In this document: piece by piece, positions 7,780-15,937 of the stretch | How positions within the stretch are numbered: position 1 is the first letter of the stretch | Layout of the letters: each line of letters starts with the position of its first letter | Source: Streptomyces sp. Je 1-79 | Lineage (GTDB): Bacteria; Actinomycetota; Actinomycetes; Streptomycetales; Streptomycetaceae | Reading direction: 5' to 3' | Length of the DNA: 64,000 nt | Assembly (NCBI RefSeq): GCF_025195125.1 | Contig: NZ_JAMGSL010000010.1 | Span: 100,157 to 164,156 of the forward strand | Position numbers and translations under genes: made by a program | Notes under the pieces: model-generated | What the model was told of the DNA's origin: nothing | Seen by the model: the letters and a program-made list of their open reading frames with translations, nothing else | The model's database searches: none

Positions 7780-9672
7780 TCACCGGTCCTCCGGATCGAG
7801 GGCGTCGGGACCGTCCAGTGTGTTCAGTGTGTCCAGCCCGTCCAGCACGCCCGCCACGTCCAGTGCGTCGAGGTCGAGTCGGGCCGTGGTGCCGTTCTGC
7901 CAGGTCACGTGGATCGTGCGGCCGGTGACCTGGACGGTCGCGAGGGTGGTGACGGGGGCCGGGTCCGGCTCGGCGGTGAGGGAGGCGAGGGCGACGAAGA
8001 GTGATTCGGCGCCGCCGGTGGTGCCGTGCAGGGCGGCGGTGCGGGTGTGCGGGCCGCCCTGGAGCGTGGCGCCGGTGGCGAGTTCGGTGGTCCCGGCGGC
8101 GCGCGGGTAGCCGTGCACCGCGTGGAGCTGGACCGTCGGACCGTCTGGCGTGGTGGTCCAGCCGGTCTGGCGGACGGGGGTTCCGTCGGGGGCTCCGAGG
8201 ACGAGGTGGGCGCGGACCTCGGCGCGGCCGTGGGCCAGGGTCGCGGAGAGGACGCGTATCCCGGGGAGCGGGGTATGGAGGGAGGCGGCCCAGCCGGGGC
8301 CGGTGCCGGCCGGGGTGGCCGGGCCGCGCCGGGTGACCCGGCCGTCGAGGACCAGGGCGAAGTGGTTGTCGGCGTGGTCGGGCGGGGCCGTCGGGCCGGT
8401 GCGGGTGGAGTACGCGTAGCGGCCGTAGCCGGGGTCGTCCTCGGCCGCCGGGTCACCGGCTCCGTGGTTGCTGCCGTGGTTGTGGAGGCGTACGAGTCCG
8501 TCGGCGGCGGTGGTCTGGATGAGCAGCGCGGCCGGGGCGACGGGGCGCACGGTGTCGGCGCGCTCGACGGGGAGGGGCTCTTCACGGTCCGTCCAGGCCG
8601 GGTGGTCGGCGGGCAGGAGGAGGCCGAGGAAGCCTTTGGAGGCCCAGTAGGGGGAGGCGGGGCCCGAGTAGCTCTGGACGATCGGTGCGTAGGGGCCGTG
8701 CCAGCCGAGGGTGAGCAGCTCGCGCTCGTCGCACGCGCCCCGGTCCAGGAAGTACCGCAGCGTGCCGGAGGCGAGGCGGCGGGTGGCGCCGGCTGTGAGC
8801 GGGGTGTGGCCGGTGAGGGCGCCGAGCCAGGGGGCGGCGGCAGCGGCGAAGCGGTAGACGAGGGAGCGGCCGTACGGGAGGGGGGCGCCGCTGGCGTCGA
8901 AGAGGTGGACGTAGTCGTCGAGGTGGGCGCGCAGGCGGGGGCCGTAGCGGGCGAGGAGTTCCCGGTCGCCGGAGAGGTGGGCGTGCAGGACGGGGTAGAA
9001 GTGCAGCGCCCAGCCGTTGTAGTGGTCGAAGGCACGGTTGTCGCCGTCGCTGTACCAGCCGTCGCCGAGGTACCACGTCTCGATCCGGTCGAGGGAGCGG
9101 TCGATCGTCGCGGTCGCGCGGTCCGTCTCGATGCCGGCGTCCTGGAGGAAGCCGGCGACCGTGAGGCCGAAGAGCCACCAGTTGTTGTCGACCGGGGAGG
9201 GTTCGAGGGCCGGCAGCAGCCATGCGACGGCGCGCTGCCGGGTGCGGTCGTCGAGGGTGTCCCAGAGCCATGGGCGGGTCAGCCGCAACCCGAGGGCGAC
9301 GGAGGCGGATTCGACGACGGCCTGGCGTACGTCGGTGAGGAGCGGCCAGGCGTCGGGGCCGTCGCCGCCCGGGGCCTCCGTGCCGGCGGCGAGGCCTTCG
9401 GCGTGGAACGCCAGGTGGCCGTGCGGGTCCGCGCCCCGGGCGCCCGCCGTGCGAAGGGCGGCCAGGAGGAACGTACGGGCATGGCCTTCGAGGCCGTCGG
9501 AGCGGATGCCGGACCAGCTGGGCCGGGGCCCGGGGAGGTCGACGCGTCCGTTGCGGGGCGAGGCGTAGGGCCGGACGGCGAGCAGGAGCCGGTCGGCGGC
9601 GTCCTCCCAGTGGGCGCGGGTCCAGCCGGTGTACGGACTGAGCTCACGGTTCTCGGGCGGCGTGGGCATCAT
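7780..9672 (-). CDS. DUF2264 domain-containing protein
   Basis: About 630 residues, cytosolic, no signal peptide. The N-terminal 350 residues fit DUF2264, an alpha/alpha-toroid domain related to glycoside hydrolase and polysaccharide lyase folds (GLEGHARTFLLAALRTAG, VDNNWWLFGLTVAGFL, GDGWYSDGDNRAFDHYNGWA). The C-terminus is beta-rich, like the sandwich domains of heparinase-type lyases. A carbohydrate role, possibly on unsaturated oligosaccharides, is inferred. It is divergent from a LacI-like regulator with shared operators. The second ATG (9669) has better spacing from GGGAG than the first. Confidence 0.82.
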   Translation of the reverse strand: MMPTPPENRELSPYTGWTRAHWEDAADRLLLAVRPYASPRNGRVDLPGPRPSWSGIRSDGLEGHARTFLLAALRTAGARGADPHGHLAFHAEGLAAGTEAPGGDGPDAWPLLTDVRQAVVESASVALGLRLTRPWLWDTLDDRTRQRAVAWLLPALEPSPVDNNWWLFGLTVAGFLQDAGIETDRATATIDRSLDRIETWYLGDGWYSDGDNRAFDHYNGWALHFYPVLHAHLSGDRELLARYGPRLRAHLDDYVHLFDASGAPLPYGRSLVYRFAAAAAPWLGALTGHTPLTAGATRRLASGTLRYFLDRGACDERELLTLGWHGPYAPIVQSYSGPASPYWASKGFLGLLLPADHPAWTDREEPLPVERADTVRPVAPAALLIQTTAADGLVRLHNHGSNHGAGDPAAEDDPGYGRYAYSTRTGPTAPPDHADNHFALVLDGRVTRRGPATPAGTGPGWAASLHTPLPGIRVLSATLAHGRAEVRAHLVLGAPDGTPVRQTGWTTTPDGPTVQLHAVHGYPRAAGTTELATGATLQGGPHTRTAALHGTTGGAESLFVALASLTAEPDPAPVTTLATVQVTGRTIHVTWQNGTTARLDLDALDVAGVLDGLDTLNTLDGPDALDPEDR

Positions 9673-9717
9673 GCTCCCTGAGGCGGAGATCGTCGTCGCC
9701 CGGAATCATGAACAGAC

Positions 9718-9727
9718 TTCGATCGAA
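9718..9727. promoter_or_regulatory. Operator half of the DUF2264/LacI intergenic region
   Basis: TTCGATCGAA, a perfect 10-base palindrome about 46 bases upstream of the DUF2264 start. It shares the TTCGAT core with the larger inverted repeat at 9747-9776. Confidence 0.55.
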
Positions 9728-9746
9728 CGTCAATAAGATCGGAGCG

Positions 9747-9776
9747 AATGATCGAAACTCCCACTATTCGATCATT
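9747..9776. promoter_or_regulatory. Inverted-repeat operator for the LacI-like regulator
   Basis: AATGATCGAA, 10 bases, then TTCGATCATT: a perfect 10-bp inverted repeat in the divergent promoter region. Centre-to-centre, the two arms are two helical turns apart, as expected for a regulator dimer or tetramer touching one face of the DNA. The likely ligand-responsive repressor is the adjacent gene product. Confidence 0.65.
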
Positions 9777-9841
9777 CTGGCGTAGGCTCCGGTCCCGGGA
9801 CCGGCGTCACGCCGGACCAACCGACCGCGAGGGGATGCACC

Positions 9842-10990
9842 GTGCGCGCGAGTGCCGCCGAACGACACGACCGACTCCTGGCCCTGGTGCGCGAACACGG
9901 CACCGCTCGCGTCGCGGAGTTGGCCGACCGGCTCGGCGTCTCCCCGGTGACCGCCCGCCGCGACGTCGAGGCGCTGGCCGCCAAGGGGCTGCTCGACCGG
10001 GTGCACGGCCAGGTGTCCTGGCCCGAGCGCCACGCGACCCCTGAGACCGTCCGCCGCTCCGGCGAGGGCCTGGTCCTCGGGCTGCTCGCGCCCTCCGCCA
10101 CGTACTACTTCGCCGAGGTCATCCGGGGTGCGCACGAGGCGGCCGCACGGGCGGGGGCCCGGCTGATCCTGCGGATCTCGGACTACCGCCCCGAGGAGGA
10201 CCGCGCGCGCACCGAGGGCCTGCTCACGGCCGGCGCCGAGGGCGTGCTCGTCGCGCCCGGCTGGCGGGGCCCCGAGGACCGCACCGCGTACGGGAACTGG
10301 CTGGCCGAACTCCCCGTGCCGGCCGTGCTCCTGGAGCGCCGGGCCGATCCCGGCAGCCCGCTCGACGCCCTGGACCGGGTGGTCTCCGACCACGGGCACG
10401 GGGTCCTGCTCGCCCTGCGCCACCTGCTCGGCCTCGGCCACGGCACCCCCCTGCTCGTGGCCCGGGGCGACAGCCCGACCGCACTCGCCGTGCGCGCCGG
10501 GTACGCGGAGGCACTGCTCACGCTGGACCTCACGGCACCCGGCCCGGTGATCGACTCCGTACCGGCCGACCAGGACCCGGAGGGGTTCGAGCGCGCGGTC
10601 AGAGCGCTGTACGAAGCGGTGAACTCGGGCCGGGTCAGCGCCGCCTTGGTCCACAACGACGTGGACGCGATCGAGATCGTCCAGCGCCTGGCCGAGCTGG
10701 GGGTGAAGGTGCCGGAGGATCTGGCCCTCATCGCGTACGACGACGAGGTCGCCGCGCTCGCCGACACCCCGCTCACCGCGGTCGCCCCGCCCAAGCGCCA
10801 GGTCGGCAGGTACGCCACGGAACTGCTGGTGGAGCGGCTGACGGAGGCACGGGAGGCGGCCCCGGACGGTCCGGGCGAGGAGCCCGCCCGGCGCCATCTG
10901 AGCCTGTTGCCGCGGCTGCGCGTGCGGTCCTCCTGCGGGGCCCCGGCCGGCGCTGCCGGCGCCACCCCCTCGGGGGTACGCCCCTCCTGA
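9842..10990 (+). CDS. LacI/DeoR-hybrid transcriptional regulator
   Basis: 382 residues, GTG start. The N-terminal HTH is of the DeoR type (RHDRLLALVREHGTARVAEL, LGVSPVTARRDVEAL), whereas the rest is a LacI-type sugar-binding domain (LVLGLLAPSATYYFAEVIRG, AEGVLVAPGW, ALIAYDDEVAALADTPLTAV). This hybrid design is common in Streptomyces sugar regulators. It probably represses the divergent DUF2264 gene through the TTCGATCGAA-type sites. The inducer is unknown, presumably a sugar derived from plant polysaccharide. Confidence 0.85.
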   Translation: MRASAAERHDRLLALVREHGTARVAELADRLGVSPVTARRDVEALAAKGLLDRVHGQVSWPERHATPETVRRSGEGLVLGLLAPSATYYFAEVIRGAHEAAARAGARLILRISDYRPEEDRARTEGLLTAGAEGVLVAPGWRGPEDRTAYGNWLAELPVPAVLLERRADPGSPLDALDRVVSDHGHGVLLALRHLLGLGHGTPLLVARGDSPTALAVRAGYAEALLTLDLTAPGPVIDSVPADQDPEGFERAVRALYEAVNSGRVSAALVHNDVDAIEIVQRLAELGVKVPEDLALIAYDDEVAALADTPLTAVAPPKRQVGRYATELLVERLTEAREAAPDGPGEEPARRHLSLLPRLRVRSSCGAPAGAAGATPSGVRPS

Positions 10991-11030
10991 TCGATTCGGT
11001 CCGGCCCCATGCACGTCAGAGCCCCGGACC

Positions 11031-11064
11031 TAGACTGGAAGGGTCCCACCCGGTCCGGGAGGTG
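11031..11064 (+). promoter_or_regulatory. -10 element and ribosome-binding site of the SnoaL-type gene
   Basis: TAGACT at 11031-11036 is a good -10 hexamer and GGGAGGTG at 11057-11064 an excellent ribosome-binding site for the ATG at 11067. This gene therefore has a short leader, unlike the leaderless genes nearby. Confidence 0.5.
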
Positions 11065-11066
11065 CC

Positions 11067-11771
11067 ATGACATTCGTACAGATAATCGATTGCAAGACCA
11101 GTCGGTTCGACGATCTGAACCGGCTCATGGACAAGTGGGTCGAACAGACCAAGGGCAAGCGGACGGCCAGCCACAGCGTCATCGGCAAGGACCGCTCCGA
11201 TGCGGACCATCTCGTGGAGATCGTCGAGTTCCCCTCGTACGAGGTGGCGATGACCAACTCGCAGCTCCCCGAGACGGATCGCATCTTCCGGGAGATGGTC
11301 GCGCTCTGTGACGAGATGCCGACCTTCACCGACCTGGACATCGTGCGGGACATCCAGCTGTACAAGGGCAACGCCCAGCGGTTCTTCGAGCTCATCGCCT
11401 CCGGCGGAGAGCTTCCGCCGCTCGACGAGGTCCTCGCGGAGGGCTACCACGACCACGATCCGACCAGCGAGCAGGACTCCATCGGCATGGACGCGATCCG
11501 GCGCCAGGTGGAGATGTGGCGGGGCGGGTTCGACTTCGACTTCACCGTGAACGACCAGATCGCCGAAGGCGACCGGGTGTGCACACGGTGGACCTGGGTG
11601 GCCACGCACAAGGGCGACTTCATGGGGCTCATGCCCACCACGCCCGGCACGAAGGTCTCCATGACCGGCACGACGATCCACCAGTTCAGGAAGGACGGCA
11701 AGATCGCGGAGGGGTGGTGGCAGTACGACCTGCTCGGGCTCATGGAGCAGCTCGGCGCCGTCGAACCGTAG
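11067..11771 (+). CDS. ABM-like plus SnoaL-like two-domain protein
   Basis: 234 residues in two alpha+beta halves. Residues 1-95 (MTFVQIIDCKTSRFDDLNRL, DHLVEIVEFPSYEVAMTNS) resemble a dimeric antibiotic-monooxygenase-type barrel; residues 105-230 (RFFELIASGGELPPLDEVLA, GYHDHDP, WTWVATHKGDFMGLMPT) are a SnoaL-like ester cyclase/NTF2 fold. Members include polyketide cyclases but most are uncharacterised. It stands alone between two convergent or unrelated units, so context gives no pathway. Its 3' end is duplicated just after the stop. Confidence 0.75.
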   Translation: MTFVQIIDCKTSRFDDLNRLMDKWVEQTKGKRTASHSVIGKDRSDADHLVEIVEFPSYEVAMTNSQLPETDRIFREMVALCDEMPTFTDLDIVRDIQLYKGNAQRFFELIASGGELPPLDEVLAEGYHDHDPTSEQDSIGMDAIRRQVEMWRGGFDFDFTVNDQIAEGDRVCTRWTWVATHKGDFMGLMPTTPGTKVSMTGTTIHQFRKDGKIAEGWWQYDLLGLMEQLGAVEP

Positions 11772-11797
11772 AAACCCCCGCGCCGTCGAACCGTAGA
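11755..11797 (+). repeat. Direct repeat spanning the 3' end of the SnoaL-type gene
   Basis: An 18-base unit GCGCCGTCGAACCGTAGA occurs at 11755-11772, where it holds the last codons and stop, and again at 11780-11797. Related GAAACCTCGAG units follow to about 11840, suggesting slippage or small tandem duplications. Confidence 0.6.
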
Positions 11798-11847
11798 GAA
11801 ACCTCGAGACCTTGGAGCCGTGAAACCTCGAGGCCGTGAAAAACACC

Positions 11848-11884
11848 GAGGTCCGGTGTCCCCGCTTCGGGGGCACCGGACCTC
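11848..11884 (-). terminator. Terminator of groEL1
   Basis: Stem of about 16 bp (GAGGTCCGGTGTCCCC pairing with GGGGGCACCGGACCTC) with a short GCTTC-type loop, beginning 20 bases after the groEL stop. It probably also ends transcripts coming from the convergent SnoaL-type gene. Confidence 0.75.
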
Positions 11885-11904
11885 AGTGAGCGGTTACGCG
11901 CGCG

Positions 11905-13533
11905 TCAGTGCGAGTGGCCGTGACCGTGGCCGTGGCCACCGTCCGCCGGCTCCTCTTCCTTCTTCTCCACCACGAGGGTCTCGGTGGTGAGGAGGAGGGA
12001 GGCGATCGAGGCGGCGTTCTCCAGCGCGGAGCGCGTCACCTTGACCGGGTCGATGACGCCGGCCTTGACCAGGTCGCCGTACTCGCCGGTCGCGGCGTTG
12101 AAGCCCTGGCCCTTGTCGAGCTCCGCCACCTTCGAGGTGATGACGTAGCCCTCGAGGCCGGCGTTCTCGGCGATCCAGCGCAGCGGCTCGACGGCGGCGC
12201 GGCGGACGACCGCGACACCCGTGGCCTCGTCGCCGGTCTTGCCGAGGTTGCCCTCCAGGACCTTGACGGCGTGGACCAGAGCGGAGCCACCACCGGAGAC
12301 GATGCCCTCCTCGACCGCGGCGCGGGTCGCGGAGATGGCGTCCTCCAGACGGTGCTTCTTCTCCTTGAGCTCCACCTCGGTGGCGGCGCCGACCTTGATC
12401 ACGCACACGCCGCCGGCCAGCTTCGCGAGGCGCTCCTGGAGCTTCTCGCGGTCCCAGTCGGAGTCGGTGGACTCGATCTCGGCCTTGATCTGGTTGACGC
12501 GGCCCACGACGTCCTCGGAGTTGCCGCCACCGTCGACGATGGTGGTGTCGTCCTTGGTGATCGTCACGCGGCGGGCGGTGCCCAGCACGTCCAGACCGGC
12601 CTGGTCGAGCTTGAGGCCGACCTCCTCGGCGATGACGGTGGCACCGGTGAGGGTGGCCATGTCGCCGAGCATCGCCTTGCGGCGGTCGCCGAAGCCCGGG
12701 GCCTTGACGGCCACGGCGTTGAACGTGCCACGGATCTTGTTGACGACCAGGGTCGACAGGGCCTCGCCCTCGACGTCCTCGGCGATGATCAGCAGCGGCT
12801 TGGAGGAGCCGGCCTGGATGACCTTCTCGAGGAGCGGCAGGAGGTCCTGGATCGAGGAGATCTTGCCCTGGTGGATCAGGATGTACGGGTCGTCGAGGAC
12901 GGCCTCCATACGCTCCTGGTCGGTGACCATGTACGGGGACAGGTAGCCCTTGTCGAAGGCCATGCCCTCGGTGAAGTCGAGCTCCAGGCCGAAGGTGTTG
13001 GACTCCTCGACGGTGATGACACCGTCCTTGCCGACCTTGTCCATCGCCTCGGCGATGAGCTCGCCGACCTGCTGGTCCTGCGCGGAGAGCGCGGCCACGG
13101 CGGCGATGTCGGACTTGTCCTCGATCGGACGGGCGGTCGCGAGCAGCTCGTCGGAGACGGCCTTGACCGCGGCGTCGATGCCCTTCTTCAGGGCGGCCGG
13201 GGAGGCGCCGGCGGCGACGTTCTTCAGGCCCTCGCGGACGAGCGCCTGGGCGAGCACGGTGGCGGTGGTGGTGCCGTCACCCGCGATGTCGTTGGTCTTG
13301 GTCGCCACCTCCTTCACCAGCTGGGCGCCGAGGTTCTCGTACGGGTCCTCGATCTCGACCTCGCGGGCGATCGTGACACCGTCGTTGGTGATGGTGGGAG
13401 CGCCGAACTTCTTGTCGATGACGACGTTGCGACCCTTCGGGCCGATCGTCACCTTCACCGTGTCGGCAAGCTTGTTGACGCCGCGCTCAAGGGCGCGACG
13501 GGCGTCCTCGTCGAACTTCAGGATCTTCGCCAT
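11905..13533 (-). CDS. groEL1: Chaperonin GroEL1
   Basis: 542-residue 60-kDa chaperonin. Diagnostic segments are VTIGPKGRNVVIDKKFGAP, NDGVTIAREVEIEDPYENLG and the ATPase loop DGTTTATVLAQALV. It forms the double-ring folding chamber with GroES. Instead of the GGM-rich tail of E. coli GroEL, the C-terminus ends in GGHGHGHGHSH, a His-rich, probably metal-binding tail typical of the actinobacterial paralogue encoded with groES; a second groEL is expected elsewhere. The gene follows groES and shares its CIRCE-controlled promoter. Confidence 0.96.
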   Translation of the reverse strand: MAKILKFDEDARRALERGVNKLADTVKVTIGPKGRNVVIDKKFGAPTITNDGVTIAREVEIEDPYENLGAQLVKEVATKTNDIAGDGTTTATVLAQALVREGLKNVAAGASPAALKKGIDAAVKAVSDELLATARPIEDKSDIAAVAALSAQDQQVGELIAEAMDKVGKDGVITVEESNTFGLELDFTEGMAFDKGYLSPYMVTDQERMEAVLDDPYILIHQGKISSIQDLLPLLEKVIQAGSSKPLLIIAEDVEGEALSTLVVNKIRGTFNAVAVKAPGFGDRRKAMLGDMATLTGATVIAEEVGLKLDQAGLDVLGTARRVTITKDDTTIVDGGGNSEDVVGRVNQIKAEIESTDSDWDREKLQERLAKLAGGVCVIKVGAATEVELKEKKHRLEDAISATRAAVEEGIVSGGGSALVHAVKVLEGNLGKTGDEATGVAVVRRAAVEPLRWIAENAGLEGYVITSKVAELDKGQGFNAATGEYGDLVKAGVIDPVKVTRSALENAASIASLLLTTETLVVEKKEEEPADGGHGHGHGHSH

Positions 13534-13581
13534 GGGAGCGATTCAGCCCTCTCGGATTTCGTGGTGAAACGGGTGAAACGA

Positions 13582-13621
13582 ACTGCGCCCCGGACGCCCG
13601 GTGCGGGGTCAGGGGCGCAGT
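13582..13621 (-). other. groES-groEL intergenic hairpin
   Basis: A 10-bp stem (ACTGCGCCCC / GGGGCGCAGT) with a GC-rich inner loop lies between groES and groEL1. It may attenuate or process the transcript, giving more groES than groEL message. Confidence 0.45.
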
Positions 13622-13652
13622 CATAAGCATCTGCTTCAGGTACTTCGGTGAA

Positions 13653-13961
13653 TTACTTCTCGATGATCGCGAGCACGTCGCGAGCCGAGAGGACGAGGAA
13701 CTCCTCGCCGTTGTACTTCACCTCGGTGCCGCCGTACTTGCTGTACAGCACGACATCGCCGACCTTGACGTCGAGCGGCAGGCGCTCGCCGTTCTCGAAG
13801 CGACCCGGACCGACGGCAAGGACAGCACCCTCCTGGGGCTTCTCCTTCGCCGTGTCCGGGATGACCAGGCCAGAGGCGGTGGTCTGCTCGGCGTCGAGCG
13901 GCTGGACCACAATGCGGTCCTCGAGCGGCTTGATGGCAACCTTGGAGCTGGTGGTCGTCAC
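13653..13961 (-). CDS. groES: Co-chaperonin GroES
   Basis: 102 residues, the heptameric lid of the GroEL chamber. The family pattern is clear: IKPLEDRIVVQPLDAEQTTA, GLVIPDTAKEKPQEG (mobile loop), VGPGRFENGERLPLDVKVGD, VLYSKYGGTEVKYNGEEFLV. GTG start with GGGAGG seven bases upstream. Two CIRCE elements lie 100-175 bases upstream, so heat-shock control by HrcA is expected. Confidence 0.96.
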   Translation of the reverse strand: MTTTSSKVAIKPLEDRIVVQPLDAEQTTASGLVIPDTAKEKPQEGAVLAVGPGRFENGERLPLDVKVGDVVLYSKYGGTEVKYNGEEFLVLSARDVLAIIEK

Positions 13962-14060
13962 GATCCGACCTCCCCCTTCGGAGATCTCACGGGGCTAACT
14001 GTCTGGGGTGGCGACCAGGTGGATCCGTCGTCGCGGGTGCCGGACCTGCCCGTCGCTGTG

Positions 14061-14087
14061 TTGGCACTCTCCAGTGGGGAGTGCCAG
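14061..14087. promoter_or_regulatory. CIRCE element 1 (HrcA operator)
   Basis: TTGGCACTC, 9 bases, GAGTGCCAG. This matches the consensus TTAGCACTC-N9-GAGTGCTAA in 15 of 18 arm positions and lies upstream of groES. Confidence 0.9.
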
Positions 14088-14107
14088 ACCCGAGACTATG
14101 ACTGCGA

Positions 14108-14134
14108 TTAGCACTCGGTCAAGCGGAGTGCCAA
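14108..14134. promoter_or_regulatory. CIRCE element 2 (HrcA operator)
   Basis: TTAGCACTC, 9 bases, GAGTGCCAA: 17 of 18 arm positions match the consensus. It is 47 bases from the first element, so two HrcA dimers could bind in tandem. Confidence 0.92.
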
Positions 14135-14212
14135 TTCAGTGCCGCGTGGCGATTCGGTCTCGGTACGGGCGACGGCGCCACGGAGCCGATGGTTCCGTAC
14201 GAGGGTGCGGGC

Positions 14213-14617
14213 ATGACGCCCTCCACGCCCCCGGTGCGCACCGGCGCCGACATCGCGACCGGACTGCTGTTCCTCGCCCTTGAGGTCGGACTCGCTCTGG
14301 GCGGTGCCGTCTTCCTGGCCATGCGGAAGTGGGGCGGCGCCGCGCCCGATCCACGGAGCGCGGCCCCGCCCGCGATGGACTGGGTGCCGGTGATCACCTT
14401 CGGCGTGATCACCGGGGCCGTGCTGCTGCTCGCGTGCGCGATGCTGCGCGGCGGCTGGGTCTGGACGGCCGGGGGCCAGTTCCTCGCGGCGGCGCTGCTC
14501 GGCCTCGTCACCCTGCTCATCGCGGCGGAGGAGTGGTCGCTCGCCCATCCCGCCCCAGCGAGCGCCCCGGCCGCGTCGGGCCAACCGGCCGCGTCGGAAT
14601 CGCCACGCCGGACCTGA
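14213..14617 (+). CDS. Small integral membrane protein of unknown function
   Basis: 134 residues with three to four hydrophobic segments (DIATGLLFLALEVGLALGGA, VPVITFGVITGAVLLLACAM, GQFLAAALLGLVTLLIAAEE) and a Pro/Ala/Ser-rich tail. No motif was recognised. ATG 14213 is preferred, with GAGGG seven bases upstream; ATG 14189 would add 8 residues. It is divergent from groES, whose CIRCE region lies about 80 bases upstream, but nothing shows that it is heat-regulated. Confidence 0.6.
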   Translation: MTPSTPPVRTGADIATGLLFLALEVGLALGGAVFLAMRKWGGAAPDPRSAAPPAMDWVPVITFGVITGAVLLLACAMLRGGWVWTAGGQFLAAALLGLVTLLIAAEEWSLAHPAPASAPAASGQPAASESPRRT

Positions 14618-14682
14618 GTCACCGACACACCGTCGGGCGCACCGGCCGCGTCGGGCCCACCGACCCCCGGGACACCCAGCCC

Positions 14683-14898
14683 CTAGGGGCGCCGCGTCTC
14701 GTCCAGGCCGGCGAGCGTGTGGAACACCCGGACCGCCGTCTTCGAGAGCGTCCCCTCACCCGCCCCCGGCTCCCCCACCTGCCGTGCCGCCTTCCGCCCC
14801 AGACGCTCGATCGGGTCCACGGACGAGGCGCACCCCGTCACCCCCATGAGCGCGCCGGCCAGCGCGAGGCCGGCCGCCAGCCGGCGCGCGCGCCTCAC
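14683..14898 (-). CDS. Small lipoprotein
   Basis: 71 residues: basic start VRRARRLAAGLALAGALM, then lipobox GVTGC giving an acylated cysteine, and a short polar domain (DPIERLGRKAARQVGEPG) ending FHTLAGLDETRRP. Its GTG overlaps the stop of the upstream deacetylase as GTGA, so the two are translationally coupled. Function unknown; coupling suggests that it acts with the deacetylase at the cell surface. Confidence 0.7.
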   Translation of the reverse strand: MRRARRLAAGLALAGALMGVTGCASSVDPIERLGRKAARQVGEPGAGEGTLSKTAVRVFHTLAGLDETRRP

Positions 14899-15845
14899 AC
14901 GTAGTCCTCGAGCTTCGCGACCGCGTACCCCTTGGCCGTGATCGTTTTCATCACCCGGCGGATCATGTCGGGCATCGAGCCCTTCCAGTCCTCCTTGCCC
15001 CGGAAGTGCGTGAGCACGATGTCGCCGGGGTGCAGGTCCCGGTCCCACTCGCGCCACTCCATCCGGTCCGGGAACGCCTCCGAGGCCCAGAGCGGGACCG
15101 CCTTCACCCCGCACGTCTTCGCGGCGCGCAGCGTGTCCTCGTTGTAGTTGCCGTACGGCGGGCGGAAGAGCGGGGGCCGCTTGCCGAACTGCTTCTCGAT
15201 GACGTCCTGCATCCCGCAGATCTCCCGCTTCTGCGCGCTGTACGAGAGTCCGGGCAGGTAGCGGTGGTTGAGGGTGTGGTTGTGCAGGGAGACTCCGGAG
15301 TCCCGCATCTTCTTGAAGTACCCGTAATCGTCCTTGACGACGTAGTCGCTGAGGAAGGCGCTGTACGGGATCCGCAGGTCGCTCATCATCCGCAGCAGTT
15401 CGGGGTCCTTCTCCGCGCCGTCGTCGATCGTCAGGAAGACGACCTTCTGCTTGGTCGGCACGGTGGTGAAGACCGGCGGCAGGCCCTCGCCGTCGGTCTC
15501 GAAGCCCTTGCGGGTGATGATCTTCGGCTTGACGGCGGGCGGGGCCGGGGCGTCGAGGGGAGGCCGTTCGAGGCCCCACTTCTTGGCCGCGCGCACCCGG
15601 GCGACGCGCTGCTCGCGGACCTTCTCGACGTACGAGTCGAGTGCGGCGGCCGCGCCCTCGGGCTGCTGCTGACCGGCGGCGGGGCGCGGGGGCGCCTTAC
15701 GTCCGCCCTCGGCTCCCTCCCCCTCGCCGGAGGGGCCCGCACAGGCGGATCCGAGCGCGGCGACGACCAGCACCGCACCCACCGACCGGCGCAGGCGTAC
15801 CGCCTGCTTTGCTCGCATCTGTTCTTTTTGTCGTACTAGCTGCAT
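14895..15845 (-). CDS. NodB-domain polysaccharide deacetylase lipoprotein
   Basis: 316 residues. After a basic N-terminus and hydrophobic core the lipobox is ALGSAC, so the protein is surface-anchored. The carbohydrate esterase 4 motifs are FLTIDDGAEKDPE (metal Asp), HNHTLNH (two metal His), RPPYGNYNEDT and IVLTHFRG. Such enzymes remove N-acetyl groups from peptidoglycan or chitin-like polymers. ATG 15845 is chosen with AGGA upstream; ATG 15818 is possible. A close relative lies at 19578-20459. Confidence 0.85.
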   Translation of the reverse strand: MQLVRQKEQMRAKQAVRLRRSVGAVLVVAALGSACAGPSGEGEGAEGGRKAPPRPAAGQQQPEGAAAALDSYVEKVREQRVARVRAAKKWGLERPPLDAPAPPAVKPKIITRKGFETDGEGLPPVFTTVPTKQKVVFLTIDDGAEKDPELLRMMSDLRIPYSAFLSDYVVKDDYGYFKKMRDSGVSLHNHTLNHRYLPGLSYSAQKREICGMQDVIEKQFGKRPPLFRPPYGNYNEDTLRAAKTCGVKAVPLWASEAFPDRMEWREWDRDLHPGDIVLTHFRGKEDWKGSMPDMIRRVMKTITAKGYAVAKLEDYV

Positions 15846-15937
15846 GGCGCCGCATCCTGTCAGCGGCGAGCCCCTCACCACCGCCGACACCGCCGCCCGT
15901 GCGCCCACCGTCCCCCGGCTGGCCCACAATGGGACGG

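Noticed and set aside
14189..14617. Start of the small membrane protein at ATG 14189
   Set aside because: The later ATG 14213 has a better spaced GAGGG and begins just before the first membrane segment. The earlier start adds only 8 residues, so it cannot be excluded.
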